From Prevotellaceae bacterium (GTDB taxonomy: Bacteria > Bacteroidota > Bacteroidia > Bacteroidales > UBA932): a stretch of DNA of 9,344 nucleotides. Position 1 is the first letter of the stretch. Each line of letters starts with the position of its first letter. Shown piece after piece: positions 1 to 6,500 of this stretch. Position numbers and translations under genes: made by a program. Under the pieces are notes generated by a model. That model ran no database searches. It was not told the DNA's origin and worked only from the letters and a program-made list of their open reading frames with translations. The stretch spans positions 1-9,344 of the forward strand of contig JAITQQ010000073.1 of assembly GCA_031288855.1 (NCBI GenBank), written 5' to 3'.

Positions 1-339
1 GAGAAGGAAGACGCCAAGATTGACACCGTAGTGCAACCCGACCTCTGCATCGTGTGCGACCCGTCGAAGCTCGACCGCCGCGGCTGCCTCGGCGCACCCG
101 ACTTCATTGCGGAGGTGCAGTCGCCCGCCACTGCTAAATACGACCTCACCGAAAAATTTGCACTCTACGAAACTTCCGGCGTGCGCGAATACTGGGTGGT
201 GATCCCTGCTGTGGGCGTACAGGTGTTCCTGCTACAACCCGACGGCAAATACGACGAGGGAACGACGTATGAGGCCGGTAAAATACCGGTGCATATTTTT
301 GATGGGCTGGAGATAGATTTGGAAGAAATAATCGGATAA
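1..339 (+). CDS. Uma2 family (DUF820) endonuclease-like protein, 3' part only
   Basis: The reading frame is open from the first base and ends with TAA at 337-339. It gives 112 residues and the true start lies left of the window. The order of motifs is that of the Uma2/DUF820 family: VQPDLCIVCD (residues 11-20), then APDFIAEVQSP (32-42) carrying the PD...E part of a PD-(D/E)XK nuclease-like core, then KFALYETSGVREYWVV (52-67). The family has a restriction-endonuclease-like fold, but its biological role is poorly defined; copies are often numerous and mobile. The first 180 bases are about 60% G+C (positions 61-120: 43 of 60), clearly richer than the genes further right, which may indicate transfer. 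The gene converges on the DUF2461 gene, with one base between the stop codons. Family assignment is firm; nuclease activity is inference. Confidence 0.88.
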   Translation, partial: EKEDAKIDTVVQPDLCIVCDPSKLDRRGCLGAPDFIAEVQSPATAKYDLTEKFALYETSGVREYWVVIPAVGVQVFLLQPDGKYDEGTTYEAGKIPVHIFDGLEIDLEEIIG

Positions 340-340
340 T

Positions 341-1012
341 TTACTTTTGCATAGCCGCTTCGTTAAGAAAAGTGTTTAGCGGTTGCATGAGGCGGTAATA
401 GGCCGCCGCTTGTTTTACGAAATCCTTGCCGGTTACCTCGCTGTTGTCCATGCCGGCCATCACGTAGAATCGTTTGAGCTTTAAAAATTCGGCGGCGGGC
501 GAGTTCTTGTCAAACCCGGCGGGCACGCGGCTGAGTGCATCCTCGTCGCGCACCATGGTATCGAAAGCGTTGCGGAAAGCCTTCTTTTGCACAATAGCCG
601 AAAAAACATCCCATTCTTCGTCAATTTTTATGCGTATGGTTTTCAGCACGTCAGGCATGGGCATGTAGATGCCGCACGACACAAAGCAATTGCCCGGCTC
701 AATGTGCAGGTAATACCCCGAAAGTTCGCAACGGGTGTTTCCTTCGGAATTCATAATAATGCCGAAATTGGGCTTGTAGGGCGACTTGTCGGCCGAAAAT
801 CGCGTGTCGCGTGCAATGCGGAACAAGCACTTGCGCGGCTCCGGAAACCCGATGGTTTTGTCGAATTTGTGAATTTCCTGCAAGAGTGCGGCGGCGTTGT
901 GGAGCACGTTCTGCTTCGCTTCATCGTAAGCGGCTTTATGTTCGTGAAACCACTCGCGGTAATTGTTTTTCCGGAGTTGTGTCAAAAAGCTTAAGGTTGA
1001 TTTTGCTATCAT
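341..1012 (-). CDS. DUF2461 family protein (TIGR02453-type)
   Basis: This 223-residue protein has the full set of DUF2461 signatures at about the usual family length. An N-terminal FLTQLRKNNYREWF motif lies at residues 9-22, the basic RDTRFSADKSPYK block at 68-80, and GYYLHIEP at 99-106. There is no signal peptide or membrane segment, so it is probably cytoplasmic. No biochemical function is established for the family to my knowledge, and I do not assign one. The start ATG (complement of 1010-1012) faces the divergent lipoprotein gene across about 95 AT-rich bases. A minus-strand -7 box lies 43 bases upstream of the start. The 3' end meets the Uma2-like gene tail to tail, with no room for a separate terminator. 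The gene appears intact. Confidence 0.9.
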   Translation of the reverse strand: MIAKSTLSFLTQLRKNNYREWFHEHKAAYDEAKQNVLHNAAALLQEIHKFDKTIGFPEPRKCLFRIARDTRFSADKSPYKPNFGIIMNSEGNTRCELSGYYLHIEPGNCFVSCGIYMPMPDVLKTIRIKIDEEWDVFSAIVQKKAFRNAFDTMVRDEDALSRVPAGFDKNSPAAEFLKLKRFYVMAGMDNSEVTGKDFVKQAAAYYRLMQPLNTFLNEAAMQK

Positions 1013-1055
1013 AATGTTAAGTTTTTCTTTGTTAAATTTTGTTTTTGCGAAAGAA

Positions 1056-1063
1056 CAAAGGTA
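1056..1063 (-). promoter_or_regulatory. Bacteroidota -7 box for the DUF2461 gene
   Basis: Read on the minus strand this is TACCTTTG, a match to the Bacteroidota sigma factor -7 consensus TAnnTTTG. A TTTG (complement of 1082-1085) lies 18 bases upstream, one shorter than the usual 19-21 base spacer to the -33 element. Transcription would start about 40 bases before the ATG at 1012. Assignment is by motif and position only. Confidence 0.6.
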
Positions 1064-1094
1064 AAAATTTTTTAGATTTTACAAATTTTATGTG

Positions 1095-1102
1095 TATCTT
1101 TG
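1095..1102 (+). promoter_or_regulatory. Bacteroidota -7 box immediately before the Rieske-like lipoprotein
   Basis: TATCTTTG matches TAnnTTTG exactly and lies only 4 bases before the ATG at 1107. The expected -33 position (around 1071-1074) reads TTTA, a weak match. If the box is used, the transcript would start within a few bases of the start codon and have almost no 5' leader. The box overlaps no other gene and sits in the divergent intergenic region. Confidence 0.5.
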
Positions 1103-1106
1103 TTGT

Positions 1107-1547
1107 ATGAATAAAAACAGATCGTTTTTTATACTATTTCTGCTTTTGGCTGTAATTACTCCGTTTTCCTGCGTGAAGGAAGAAGAGCCGGTGTTGCCGT
1201 ATGTAAAAGTTGATTTTTCGGTTAATTTATTAATAAATCCGGGATTATTGGGCGGTGTGCCTTTGGAGTGTCGCAGCGAGGGTTACAAGCAAAACGGGGT
1301 TATTATTTTTCCGGTAGGCTATGGCGATGACGCCGAATTCAGGGCTTATGACGCCACCTGTACCCGTAATATTTCGGAAGAAACTACGGCTATAAAATTG
1401 GATAAAAATAGCACTACTACGGCCACGTGCCCGAGATGCAAGACCGTGTATAACCTGTTTACCGGCTATGCGGCCAACCAGAATTTCCACCTTCAGCAAT
1501 ATGCTGTGCGGCGAAGCAACGACCGTTTATACATTACGACATATTAA
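1107..1547 (+). CDS. Rieske-like lipoprotein with altered cluster ligands
   Basis: This is a 146-residue protein. Residues 1-22 form a lipoprotein signal: charged MNKNR, a hydrophobic core, then PFSC with Cys22 as the likely lipidated residue, so an envelope lipoprotein is expected. The C-terminal half resembles a small Rieske ferredoxin domain: YDATC (81-85), then TCPRCKTVYNLFTG (107-120), then a QYAVRRSNDRLYI strand (131-143), in the order and spacing of the Rieske fold. The two cluster motifs, normally CxH and CxxH, read C85-T-R87 and C108-P-R-C111. Both histidines are therefore missing, and the second is a cysteine. Cys55 is a further cysteine. A classical [2Fe-2S] Rieske cluster is unlikely; zinc, another metal, a disulfide or a purely structural role are open. 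ATG 1107 is preferred over the GTG at 1092, which lies upstream of the signal peptide and next to the promoter box. Rubrerythrin follows after 23 bases, so the two may be cotranscribed. Confidence 0.72.
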   Translation: MNKNRSFFILFLLLAVITPFSCVKEEEPVLPYVKVDFSVNLLINPGLLGGVPLECRSEGYKQNGVIIFPVGYGDDAEFRAYDATCTRNISEETTAIKLDKNSTTTATCPRCKTVYNLFTGYAANQNFHLQQYAVRRSNDRLYITTY

Positions 1548-1570
1548 CTTAAATCTAAATGCTAAAACTT

Positions 1571-2149
1571 ATGGGAAAATCAGTTAAAGGCACGCGTACC
1601 GAACAAAACCTGTTGAAATCATTTGCCGGCGAATCACAGGCGACCAAGCGTTATACCATGTTCGCAAAGCAGGCGAGCAAGGATGGTTATGAACAAATCG
1701 CGGCATTTTTTGAGGAAACGGCAGTGGAAGAAAGCCGGCATGCCACCGAGTTTTTCAGGCTTCTTGAGGGAGGCGATGTGGAAATTACCGCCACTTATCC
1801 TGCGGGAAAAGTAGGCACTACCGCCGAAAACCTGTTGGCGGCGGCCAATGGCGAACAGGAAGAATGGGAAGTGTTGTACAGCGCATTCGCCAAAGTGGCG
1901 GAAGAAGAAGGCTTCCCCGACATTGCAAAGAAATTCGAATTAATCGGCACTGTGGAAAAACGCCATGAGGGGCGCTACCGCAAGTTGTTGAAGAATGTAG
2001 AGGCCAAAGAAGTTTTCCAACGCGGAGAAACGCGCAAATGGCATTGCCGCGAATGTGGATACGTGCACGAAGGGCCGGCTGCGCCGGATGTTTGCCCATT
2101 ATGTAGTCATCCGCAGGCATTTTATGAGTTGTTGGCTGAGAATTTTTAA
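1571..2149 (+). CDS. rbr: Rubrerythrin (NADH/rubredoxin-dependent peroxidase type)
   Basis: This 192-residue protein has the classical rubrerythrin layout. An N-terminal ferritin-like diiron four-helix domain carries ligands at Glu21, the E54-S-R-H57 motif, Glu95 and Glu98, and E129-K-R-H132. A C-terminal rubredoxin domain has iron cysteines C159/C162 (CREC) and C175/C178 (CPLC). Rubrerythrins reduce hydrogen peroxide in the cytoplasm of anaerobes and microaerophiles, taking electrons through the rubredoxin centre. All expected ligands are present, so it is probably active. An ATG at 1559 would add four residues (MLKL). ATG 1571 is preferred because MGKSVKGTRTEQNLL aligns with the usual family start. 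No own promoter is evident in the 23 bases after the lipoprotein gene, so readthrough from 1095 is likely. It fits an oxygen-sensitive lifestyle. Confidence 0.96.
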   Translation: MGKSVKGTRTEQNLLKSFAGESQATKRYTMFAKQASKDGYEQIAAFFEETAVEESRHATEFFRLLEGGDVEITATYPAGKVGTTAENLLAAANGEQEEWEVLYSAFAKVAEEEGFPDIAKKFELIGTVEKRHEGRYRKLLKNVEAKEVFQRGETRKWHCRECGYVHEGPAAPDVCPLCSHPQAFYELLAENF

Positions 2150-2207
2150 TCTCTCGGCTTATTTAATAGGTTGAAATATAGTTTGATAACTTGTTTTCGT
2201 GAAATTT

Positions 2208-2220
2208 AAGTTTGAAACTT
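2208..2220. repeat. 13-bp inverted repeat over the -33 region of the main cluster
   Basis: AAGTTTGAAACTT is a perfect palindrome with one central base. It contains the TTTG at 2211-2214 that serves as the -33 element of the promoter before the TPR gene. It could be an operator half-site pair, or a weak stem followed by the T-run at 2224-2229. It may also be chance in AT-rich DNA. Confidence 0.35.
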
Positions 2221-2242
2221 CGCTTTTTTATAATTATATTTG
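2211..2242 (+). promoter_or_regulatory. Bacteroidota promoter for the TPR-porE-mqnC-amn-plug cluster
   Basis: A TTTG -33 element (2211-2214), a 20-base spacer and TATATTTG (2235-2242) match the Bacteroidota consensus TTTG-N19-21-TAnnTTTG. The start codon follows 25 bases after the box, giving a short leader of normal length. It is the only convincing promoter found for the five genes up to 8594. Confidence 0.8.
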
Positions 2243-2267
2243 TTCCTTTAAAATTGGATAAAATGTT

Positions 2268-3338
2268 ATGAAAAAATTATTTGTATTGTTGTTATTGTCG
2301 ATGGTGACAGGGGTTGTTGTTGCGCAAAAGCCAATGGTGTTGAAAGCAAAACCGGCTGCGAGCCAGTCGGCAACCGGCAAGGTTACTGCAGAAGTAATTT
2401 ATAATGACGGCGTTGCACTGCTCGAGCAAGGTGAGTTTGAAGCGGCGATGGTTAAATTTACGAAAGCGATTGAGATGAAGCCTCAATTCGAACAGGCGTT
2501 GAGCAACCGCGCTGTAGTAAAAAATGAAATGCGCGACTATGAAGGGGCGATAGCCGATTATGATGCGGCTATAAAAGTTAAACCTTCGGCCGGCGCTTAT
2601 TTCGGCAGAGGACAAGCCAAATATGTGTTGAAACGCACTGCGGAAGCTATGGAAGATTACACCAAAGCCATAGAATTGGATAAAACGTTTGCACAAGCCT
2701 ATTATTACCGCGGTGGTTTATATTTTGAACAAGATGACATGACCCGCGCTATTGAAGACTACAATAAAGCCATTGAATATCTCCCCGATTATATTTATGC
2801 GTATAACGACAGGGCAAGCGCATACAAGGTGCTTGGCAACATGGAAGCGGCCATGAATGACTACACCAAAGCCATTGCATTGGACGAGCACGCGATTGAT
2901 TTTGCATTTAACAACCGCGGAAATTTGAAGCGCAGCTTGGGACAATATGCTGAGGCCATTGAAGATTATACGGCTTCCATCAAAGTAAATCCCGACTACT
3001 ATATCGCTTACAACAACCGTGGATTGGCACGGATTGATTTGGGTGACTATGAAGGCGCCATTCGTGATTTTACCGAAGCGTTGCGCATTAAAGCCGATTA
3101 TCATTATGCACTGAACAACCGCGGCAATGCGAAGTTTAAGCAACGTGAATATGCGGCGGCTGTGGAAGATTACAACGCGGCTATTAACCTGTTTCCTCGT
3201 TATGGCTATGCCTTGCTGAACAGAGGGCTGGCCAGGGAAATGTTGCGCGATATCGACGGCGCTAAGGCCGATTATGCCCAAGCGGTGGAATTAGGCGTGA
3301 AGATTGCTGAAGAATATATGAAAGAAATAAGTTTTTAA
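2268..3338 (+). CDS. Exported protein with about nine tetratricopeptide repeats
   Basis: This 356-residue protein starts with a Sec signal peptide (residues 1-19, MKKLF followed by a leucine/valine core, with cleavage probably after VVA before Gln20). The mature protein therefore acts in the periplasm or at the outer membrane. After a short linker (20-42), roughly nine TPR units fill the rest at 34-residue spacing (about 43-348). They are recognisable by NNRG/YNDRA at helix A and the repeated YTKAI or YNKAI at helix B (for example 131-135, 165-169, 199-203). TPR solenoids bind other proteins; no catalytic residues are visible. The gene heads the tight cluster, 17 bases before the PorE-like gene, which itself begins with TPR-like helices. 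A scaffold or assembly role with the outer membrane machinery is a reasonable inference, but no specific partner can be read from the sequence. Confidence 0.88.
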   Translation: MKKLFVLLLLSMVTGVVVAQKPMVLKAKPAASQSATGKVTAEVIYNDGVALLEQGEFEAAMVKFTKAIEMKPQFEQALSNRAVVKNEMRDYEGAIADYDAAIKVKPSAGAYFGRGQAKYVLKRTAEAMEDYTKAIELDKTFAQAYYYRGGLYFEQDDMTRAIEDYNKAIEYLPDYIYAYNDRASAYKVLGNMEAAMNDYTKAIALDEHAIDFAFNNRGNLKRSLGQYAEAIEDYTASIKVNPDYYIAYNNRGLARIDLGDYEGAIRDFTEALRIKADYHYALNNRGNAKFKQREYAAAVEDYNAAINLFPRYGYALLNRGLAREMLRDIDGAKADYAQAVELGVKIAEEYMKEISF

Positions 3339-3355
3339 TTTAGTTTGAAAAAAAC

Positions 3356-5431
3356 ATGAGAAACATGAAAAAATATCTTTTCCTTGCATTCGCCGTATGT
3401 GTAGCCCAATTTGGTTTTGCTCAAAATAATGTGTCCTTTACGCGTGATTATTTTTACGACAGGGAAGAACAGTTAGCCGCCGCATTGCGGCAAATACAGG
3501 AGGGGGATAAATATTATTCGGAAGCGGAAAAGCGGAATCCGTCGCCTTTGGTGTTTGACTTACCGGCCGAGGCGCTTTATGCTGCGGCCTTGCCGTTTTA
3601 TTTGGAGGCCAATGTTTTTAATCCGAATAACCTGGACTTGAACCGTCGCATTGCGAAGTGTTATCTTTTTGTACAACGCGAGAAAGCCTTGCCTTACGTG
3701 CAAAAGGCGATGAGCATAAGCCTGGAAGTCCATCCCGAACTATATTTGACACAAGCATTGGCTTATCAGGCAATGATGCAATTTGACCAAGCCATTGCGT
3801 CATATAAACAATACAAGAGCCGGCTTTCGCCGCAAGGATATACCAAGTATGCCGGATTGATAGAAAAACGCATGGCGGAATGTAATGCGGCAAAAGAGGC
3901 TATAGCAGATCCGCAGAGTGTATTTGTGGATAACATGGGGACAACGATCAACACGGGAGGCCCTGACCTCAACCCTCTGTTTCCGCAGAAAGAAGACCAG
4001 ATGATTTATAGCCATGGAGTTCTTGCGCCGGGCGCTAAAGAGTTAACGTATGATATTTTATCTGCGCCCAAGAATAAAGGGGTATTTTCCGACCCTCAAA
4101 AAGCAAATTTCCCGGATCTCGGATATGCGGTACTTTACATGACAGATGATGCGGATTACGCATTGCTTTACAATGCCGACAAGGGAAAAGGCGATATTTT
4201 TGAAGTGTACCGGAACGCTGACAATACGTGGAGGAAACCGGTTTCTACGGGTAAGAACATAAACCACCGCAAGTGGGATGAACGCACGGCGTACCTGTCG
4301 CCCGAAGGCAATGTGATGTTCTTTTCGAGCAACAGGCCGGGCGGTTATGGCGGGTATGATATTTATTATGCTACGATAGATTATCGCGGCAAGTGGAGCA
4401 AACCCGTGAATATCGGCGCCGCAATAAACAGTGAGTACGACGATCACATTTTGTATGTGTCGACGTCGGGTAATACTTTGTATTTTGCTTCGCAGGGGCA
4501 TGGCTCGATAGGCGGCTTTGATATCTTTCAGGCCTCATTGGAAAAGGAAGAATGGGGCGCTGTGAAAAATCTGGGCTATCCGGTTAATTCGCCTTCCGAT
4601 GAATTGTCTTTCTATCCTGCCAAGCGTGCGGCGGAATTTTATATTTCGTCAAACCGCATAGGCAGCCACGGCAGTTTCGATATATACCGCATTGTTTCGG
4701 TAAACCCGAATAAAAAAGTAGTCAGCAATTACGAAGACAATTTGTTGGCCTATCATTCGCAACGTATTTCCGAATTTGTGATTGAATCAACGGTGCAGGT
4801 AAAAGGTACGGAAATGGTCACATTGAATGGCGTGGTTACCGATGAACAAAAAAATCCGGTCAAAGCGGTTATTTCCATCTTCAACACCCGTACGGGCGTA
4901 GAGGTGGCGCAATTTGAATCAAATGCCGCTACCGGGCAATTCACCCTTCCGGTGCCGGTAGGATCGAATTATGCCATGTTAGTGACGGCGCCGGGCTTCA
5001 TGTTCCAATCACAAAATATCAATGTGCCGCATAGCACCAGATCAAAAGACCTGTATCGTTATGTGGAATTGCTGAAGATGCAAGTGGACAAGAGTGTGGC
5101 GTTGCGTAACGTGTTCTTCGATTTCGGACAATATATCCCAACTGCAGCTTCGTTCAAGGAATTGAACGTGCTGTTCCAGTTGATGGTTGAGCAACCGAGC
5201 ATAAAGGTGGAAATTTCGGGGCATACCGATAACCGCGGCTCGCTGCAAGCCAATCAAATTTTGTCGGAACGCCGTGCAAAAGCCATTGTCGACTTTTTGA
5301 TCAGAAACGGCATTGAGCCGGCAAGATTGAGTTATGTGGGTTATGGTTATGAGCGGCCTATTGCGCCAAATACTACGGTGGAAGGGCGCAGCCAAAACCG
5401 TCGTACGGAATTTAAAATTATTAGTCAATAA
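3356..5431 (+). CDS. porE: PorE-like OmpA-family protein (TPR, WD40-like propeller, CRD, OmpA-C)
   Basis: This 691-residue protein combines four modules after an N-terminal signal peptide (residues 4-22, ending FGFA before Gln23). TPR-like helices cover about 36-175. A WD40-like/PD40 propeller covers about 190-450, with blades marked by YLSPEGNVMFFSSNRPGGYGGYDIY-type motifs (313-337), GNTLYFASQGHGSIGGFDI (372-390) and FYISSNRIGSHGSFDIY (428-444). A carboxypeptidase-regulatory-like beta domain covers about 487-560 (LNGVVTDEQKNPVKA). The C-terminal OmpA-like peptidoglycan-binding domain covers about 586-690, with FFDFGQ, SGHTDNRG (621-628), LSERRA (636-641) and NRRTEF. This order is that of Porphyromonas gingivalis PorE (PG1058), a T9SS component that links the outer membrane machinery to peptidoglycan. 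I see no convincing lipobox. ATG 3365 (MKKYLF) is an alternative start. The stop codon directly abuts the mqnC start. Related OmpA/PD40 proteins outside T9SS exist, so the symbol is probable rather than certain. Confidence 0.82.
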   Translation: MRNMKKYLFLAFAVCVAQFGFAQNNVSFTRDYFYDREEQLAAALRQIQEGDKYYSEAEKRNPSPLVFDLPAEALYAAALPFYLEANVFNPNNLDLNRRIAKCYLFVQREKALPYVQKAMSISLEVHPELYLTQALAYQAMMQFDQAIASYKQYKSRLSPQGYTKYAGLIEKRMAECNAAKEAIADPQSVFVDNMGTTINTGGPDLNPLFPQKEDQMIYSHGVLAPGAKELTYDILSAPKNKGVFSDPQKANFPDLGYAVLYMTDDADYALLYNADKGKGDIFEVYRNADNTWRKPVSTGKNINHRKWDERTAYLSPEGNVMFFSSNRPGGYGGYDIYYATIDYRGKWSKPVNIGAAINSEYDDHILYVSTSGNTLYFASQGHGSIGGFDIFQASLEKEEWGAVKNLGYPVNSPSDELSFYPAKRAAEFYISSNRIGSHGSFDIYRIVSVNPNKKVVSNYEDNLLAYHSQRISEFVIESTVQVKGTEMVTLNGVVTDEQKNPVKAVISIFNTRTGVEVAQFESNAATGQFTLPVPVGSNYAMLVTAPGFMFQSQNINVPHSTRSKDLYRYVELLKMQVDKSVALRNVFFDFGQYIPTAASFKELNVLFQLMVEQPSIKVEISGHTDNRGSLQANQILSERRAKAIVDFLIRNGIEPARLSYVGYGYERPIAPNTTVEGRSQNRRTEFKIISQ

Positions 5432-6496
5432 ATGATCACCGAAGACGAAGCCCTGTTTCTCTACGAACAGGTGCCCGTCAATGAATTGATGACGCTCGCC
5501 GATGCTTCCCGGCAACAACATGTGCCGGGAAAAGGCGTGAGTTGGCAAATTGACAGGAATGTAAATATCACCAACGCCTGTATTTCGGGCTGCTTGTTTT
5601 GCAATTTTCATTGTAAACCCCATCAAACCGAAAAATTGTTTACTACCACCATAGATGATTATTGCCGCAAAATAGACGAGTTGTTTGCATTGGGCGGCAA
5701 TCAACTGTTGTTGCAGGGCGGGCTGCATCCGAAGTATGGCCTTGATTTTTATACGGAATTATTTCGCACGTTGAAACAGCGTTATCCGGCATTGAAGCTT
5801 CATGCGCTTGGGCCTCCTGAGGTGGCGCATATTGCGCGTTTGAGCAACCTGAGTTACCGGGAAGTGTTGGTGCGTTTACGCGATGCGGGGCTTGACAGCT
5901 TGCCGGGAGCGGGCGCCGAAATTCTGGTTGACCGTGTGCGCACGCAACTGTCGCCGGGCAAACCCAATGCGCAGGCATGGCTCGAGGTGATGCGTGAAGC
6001 GCATCAACTTAACTTGCCCACGTCGGCCACCATGGTGTTTGGGCATCTTGAAACCAAGCGTGAGCGTATTCAACATTTAATAAAAATTCGTACCTTGCAA
6101 CATGAAAAGCCGGAAGGGGCGTATGGGTTTTTGTCGTTTATTTGTTGGCCGATGCAGTTGCACGGCACGCAGCTTGAAGGGAAGGTAGCGCCGGTGTCGG
6201 CGGTGGAATATATCAGGACAATAGCGGTGAGCCGGCTGGTACTCGACAACATCACCAACATTCAGGCGTCGTGGCTGACGGTGGGGCGTGAAACGGCGCA
6301 AGTGTGCCTTCACGCAGGCGCCAACGATTTAGGCTCAATTATGATAGAGGAAAACGTGGTGTCGGCGGCAGGTGCGAAACACCGGATGGACGCGGCAGGC
6401 ATGCAGGAAGCCATCCGGGAAGCGGGCTACGAGCCATGGCTGCGCGACCAATTATTTCACAAGGTGGAAACAGAGCAGAAAAAAGTAAATAAATGA
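5432..6496 (+). CDS. mqnC: Cyclic dehypoxanthinyl futalosine synthase (radical SAM, MqnC)
   Basis: This 354-residue cytoplasmic enzyme belongs to the MqnC/MqnE/CofH radical SAM group. NITNACISGCLFC supplies the CxxxCxxC cysteines (C50, C54, C57) for the [4Fe-4S] cluster. Further family blocks are GGNQLLLQGGLHP (88-100), GLDSLPGAGAEILVDRVR (153-170), SATMVFGHLET (198-208), LVLDNITNIQASW (269-281) and GANDLGSIMIEENVVSAAGAKHR (296-318). The GLDSLPG.GAEILVD and TATM.FGH forms indicate MqnC, which cyclises dehypoxanthine futalosine in the futalosine route to menaquinone, rather than MqnE. Length is normal. The ATG begins at the base after the preceding TAA, so translation is probably coupled. No other mqn gene lies in the window. 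Placing mqnC between T9SS-related genes is unusual at face value and may only reflect shared transcription. Confidence 0.9.
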   Translation: MITEDEALFLYEQVPVNELMTLADASRQQHVPGKGVSWQIDRNVNITNACISGCLFCNFHCKPHQTEKLFTTTIDDYCRKIDELFALGGNQLLLQGGLHPKYGLDFYTELFRTLKQRYPALKLHALGPPEVAHIARLSNLSYREVLVRLRDAGLDSLPGAGAEILVDRVRTQLSPGKPNAQAWLEVMREAHQLNLPTSATMVFGHLETKRERIQHLIKIRTLQHEKPEGAYGFLSFICWPMQLHGTQLEGKVAPVSAVEYIRTIAVSRLVLDNITNIQASWLTVGRETAQVCLHAGANDLGSIMIEENVVSAAGAKHRMDAAGMQEAIREAGYEPWLRDQLFHKVETEQKKVNK

Positions 6497-6500
6497 GATT

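Noticed and set aside
474..1014. Overlapping plus-strand frames opposite the DUF2461 gene
   Set aside because: They have no recognisable motifs and are shadow frames of a conserved minus-strand gene.
1092..1106. GTG start adding five residues to the Rieske-like lipoprotein
   Set aside because: The GTG overlaps the base before the -7 box and would be upstream of the likely transcription start. ATG 1107 begins a normal lipoprotein signal peptide.
2400..3310. Internal DNA repeats in the TPR gene
   Set aside because: The similarity follows from the 34-residue protein repeat and the DNA copies are diverged. There is no sign of a CRISPR array or a recent tandem duplication.
5042..5728. Minus-strand open frame of 228 codons across the porE/mqnC junction
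   Set aside because: It is antisense to the conserved OmpA domain and the radical SAM motif, and its translation shows no family features.
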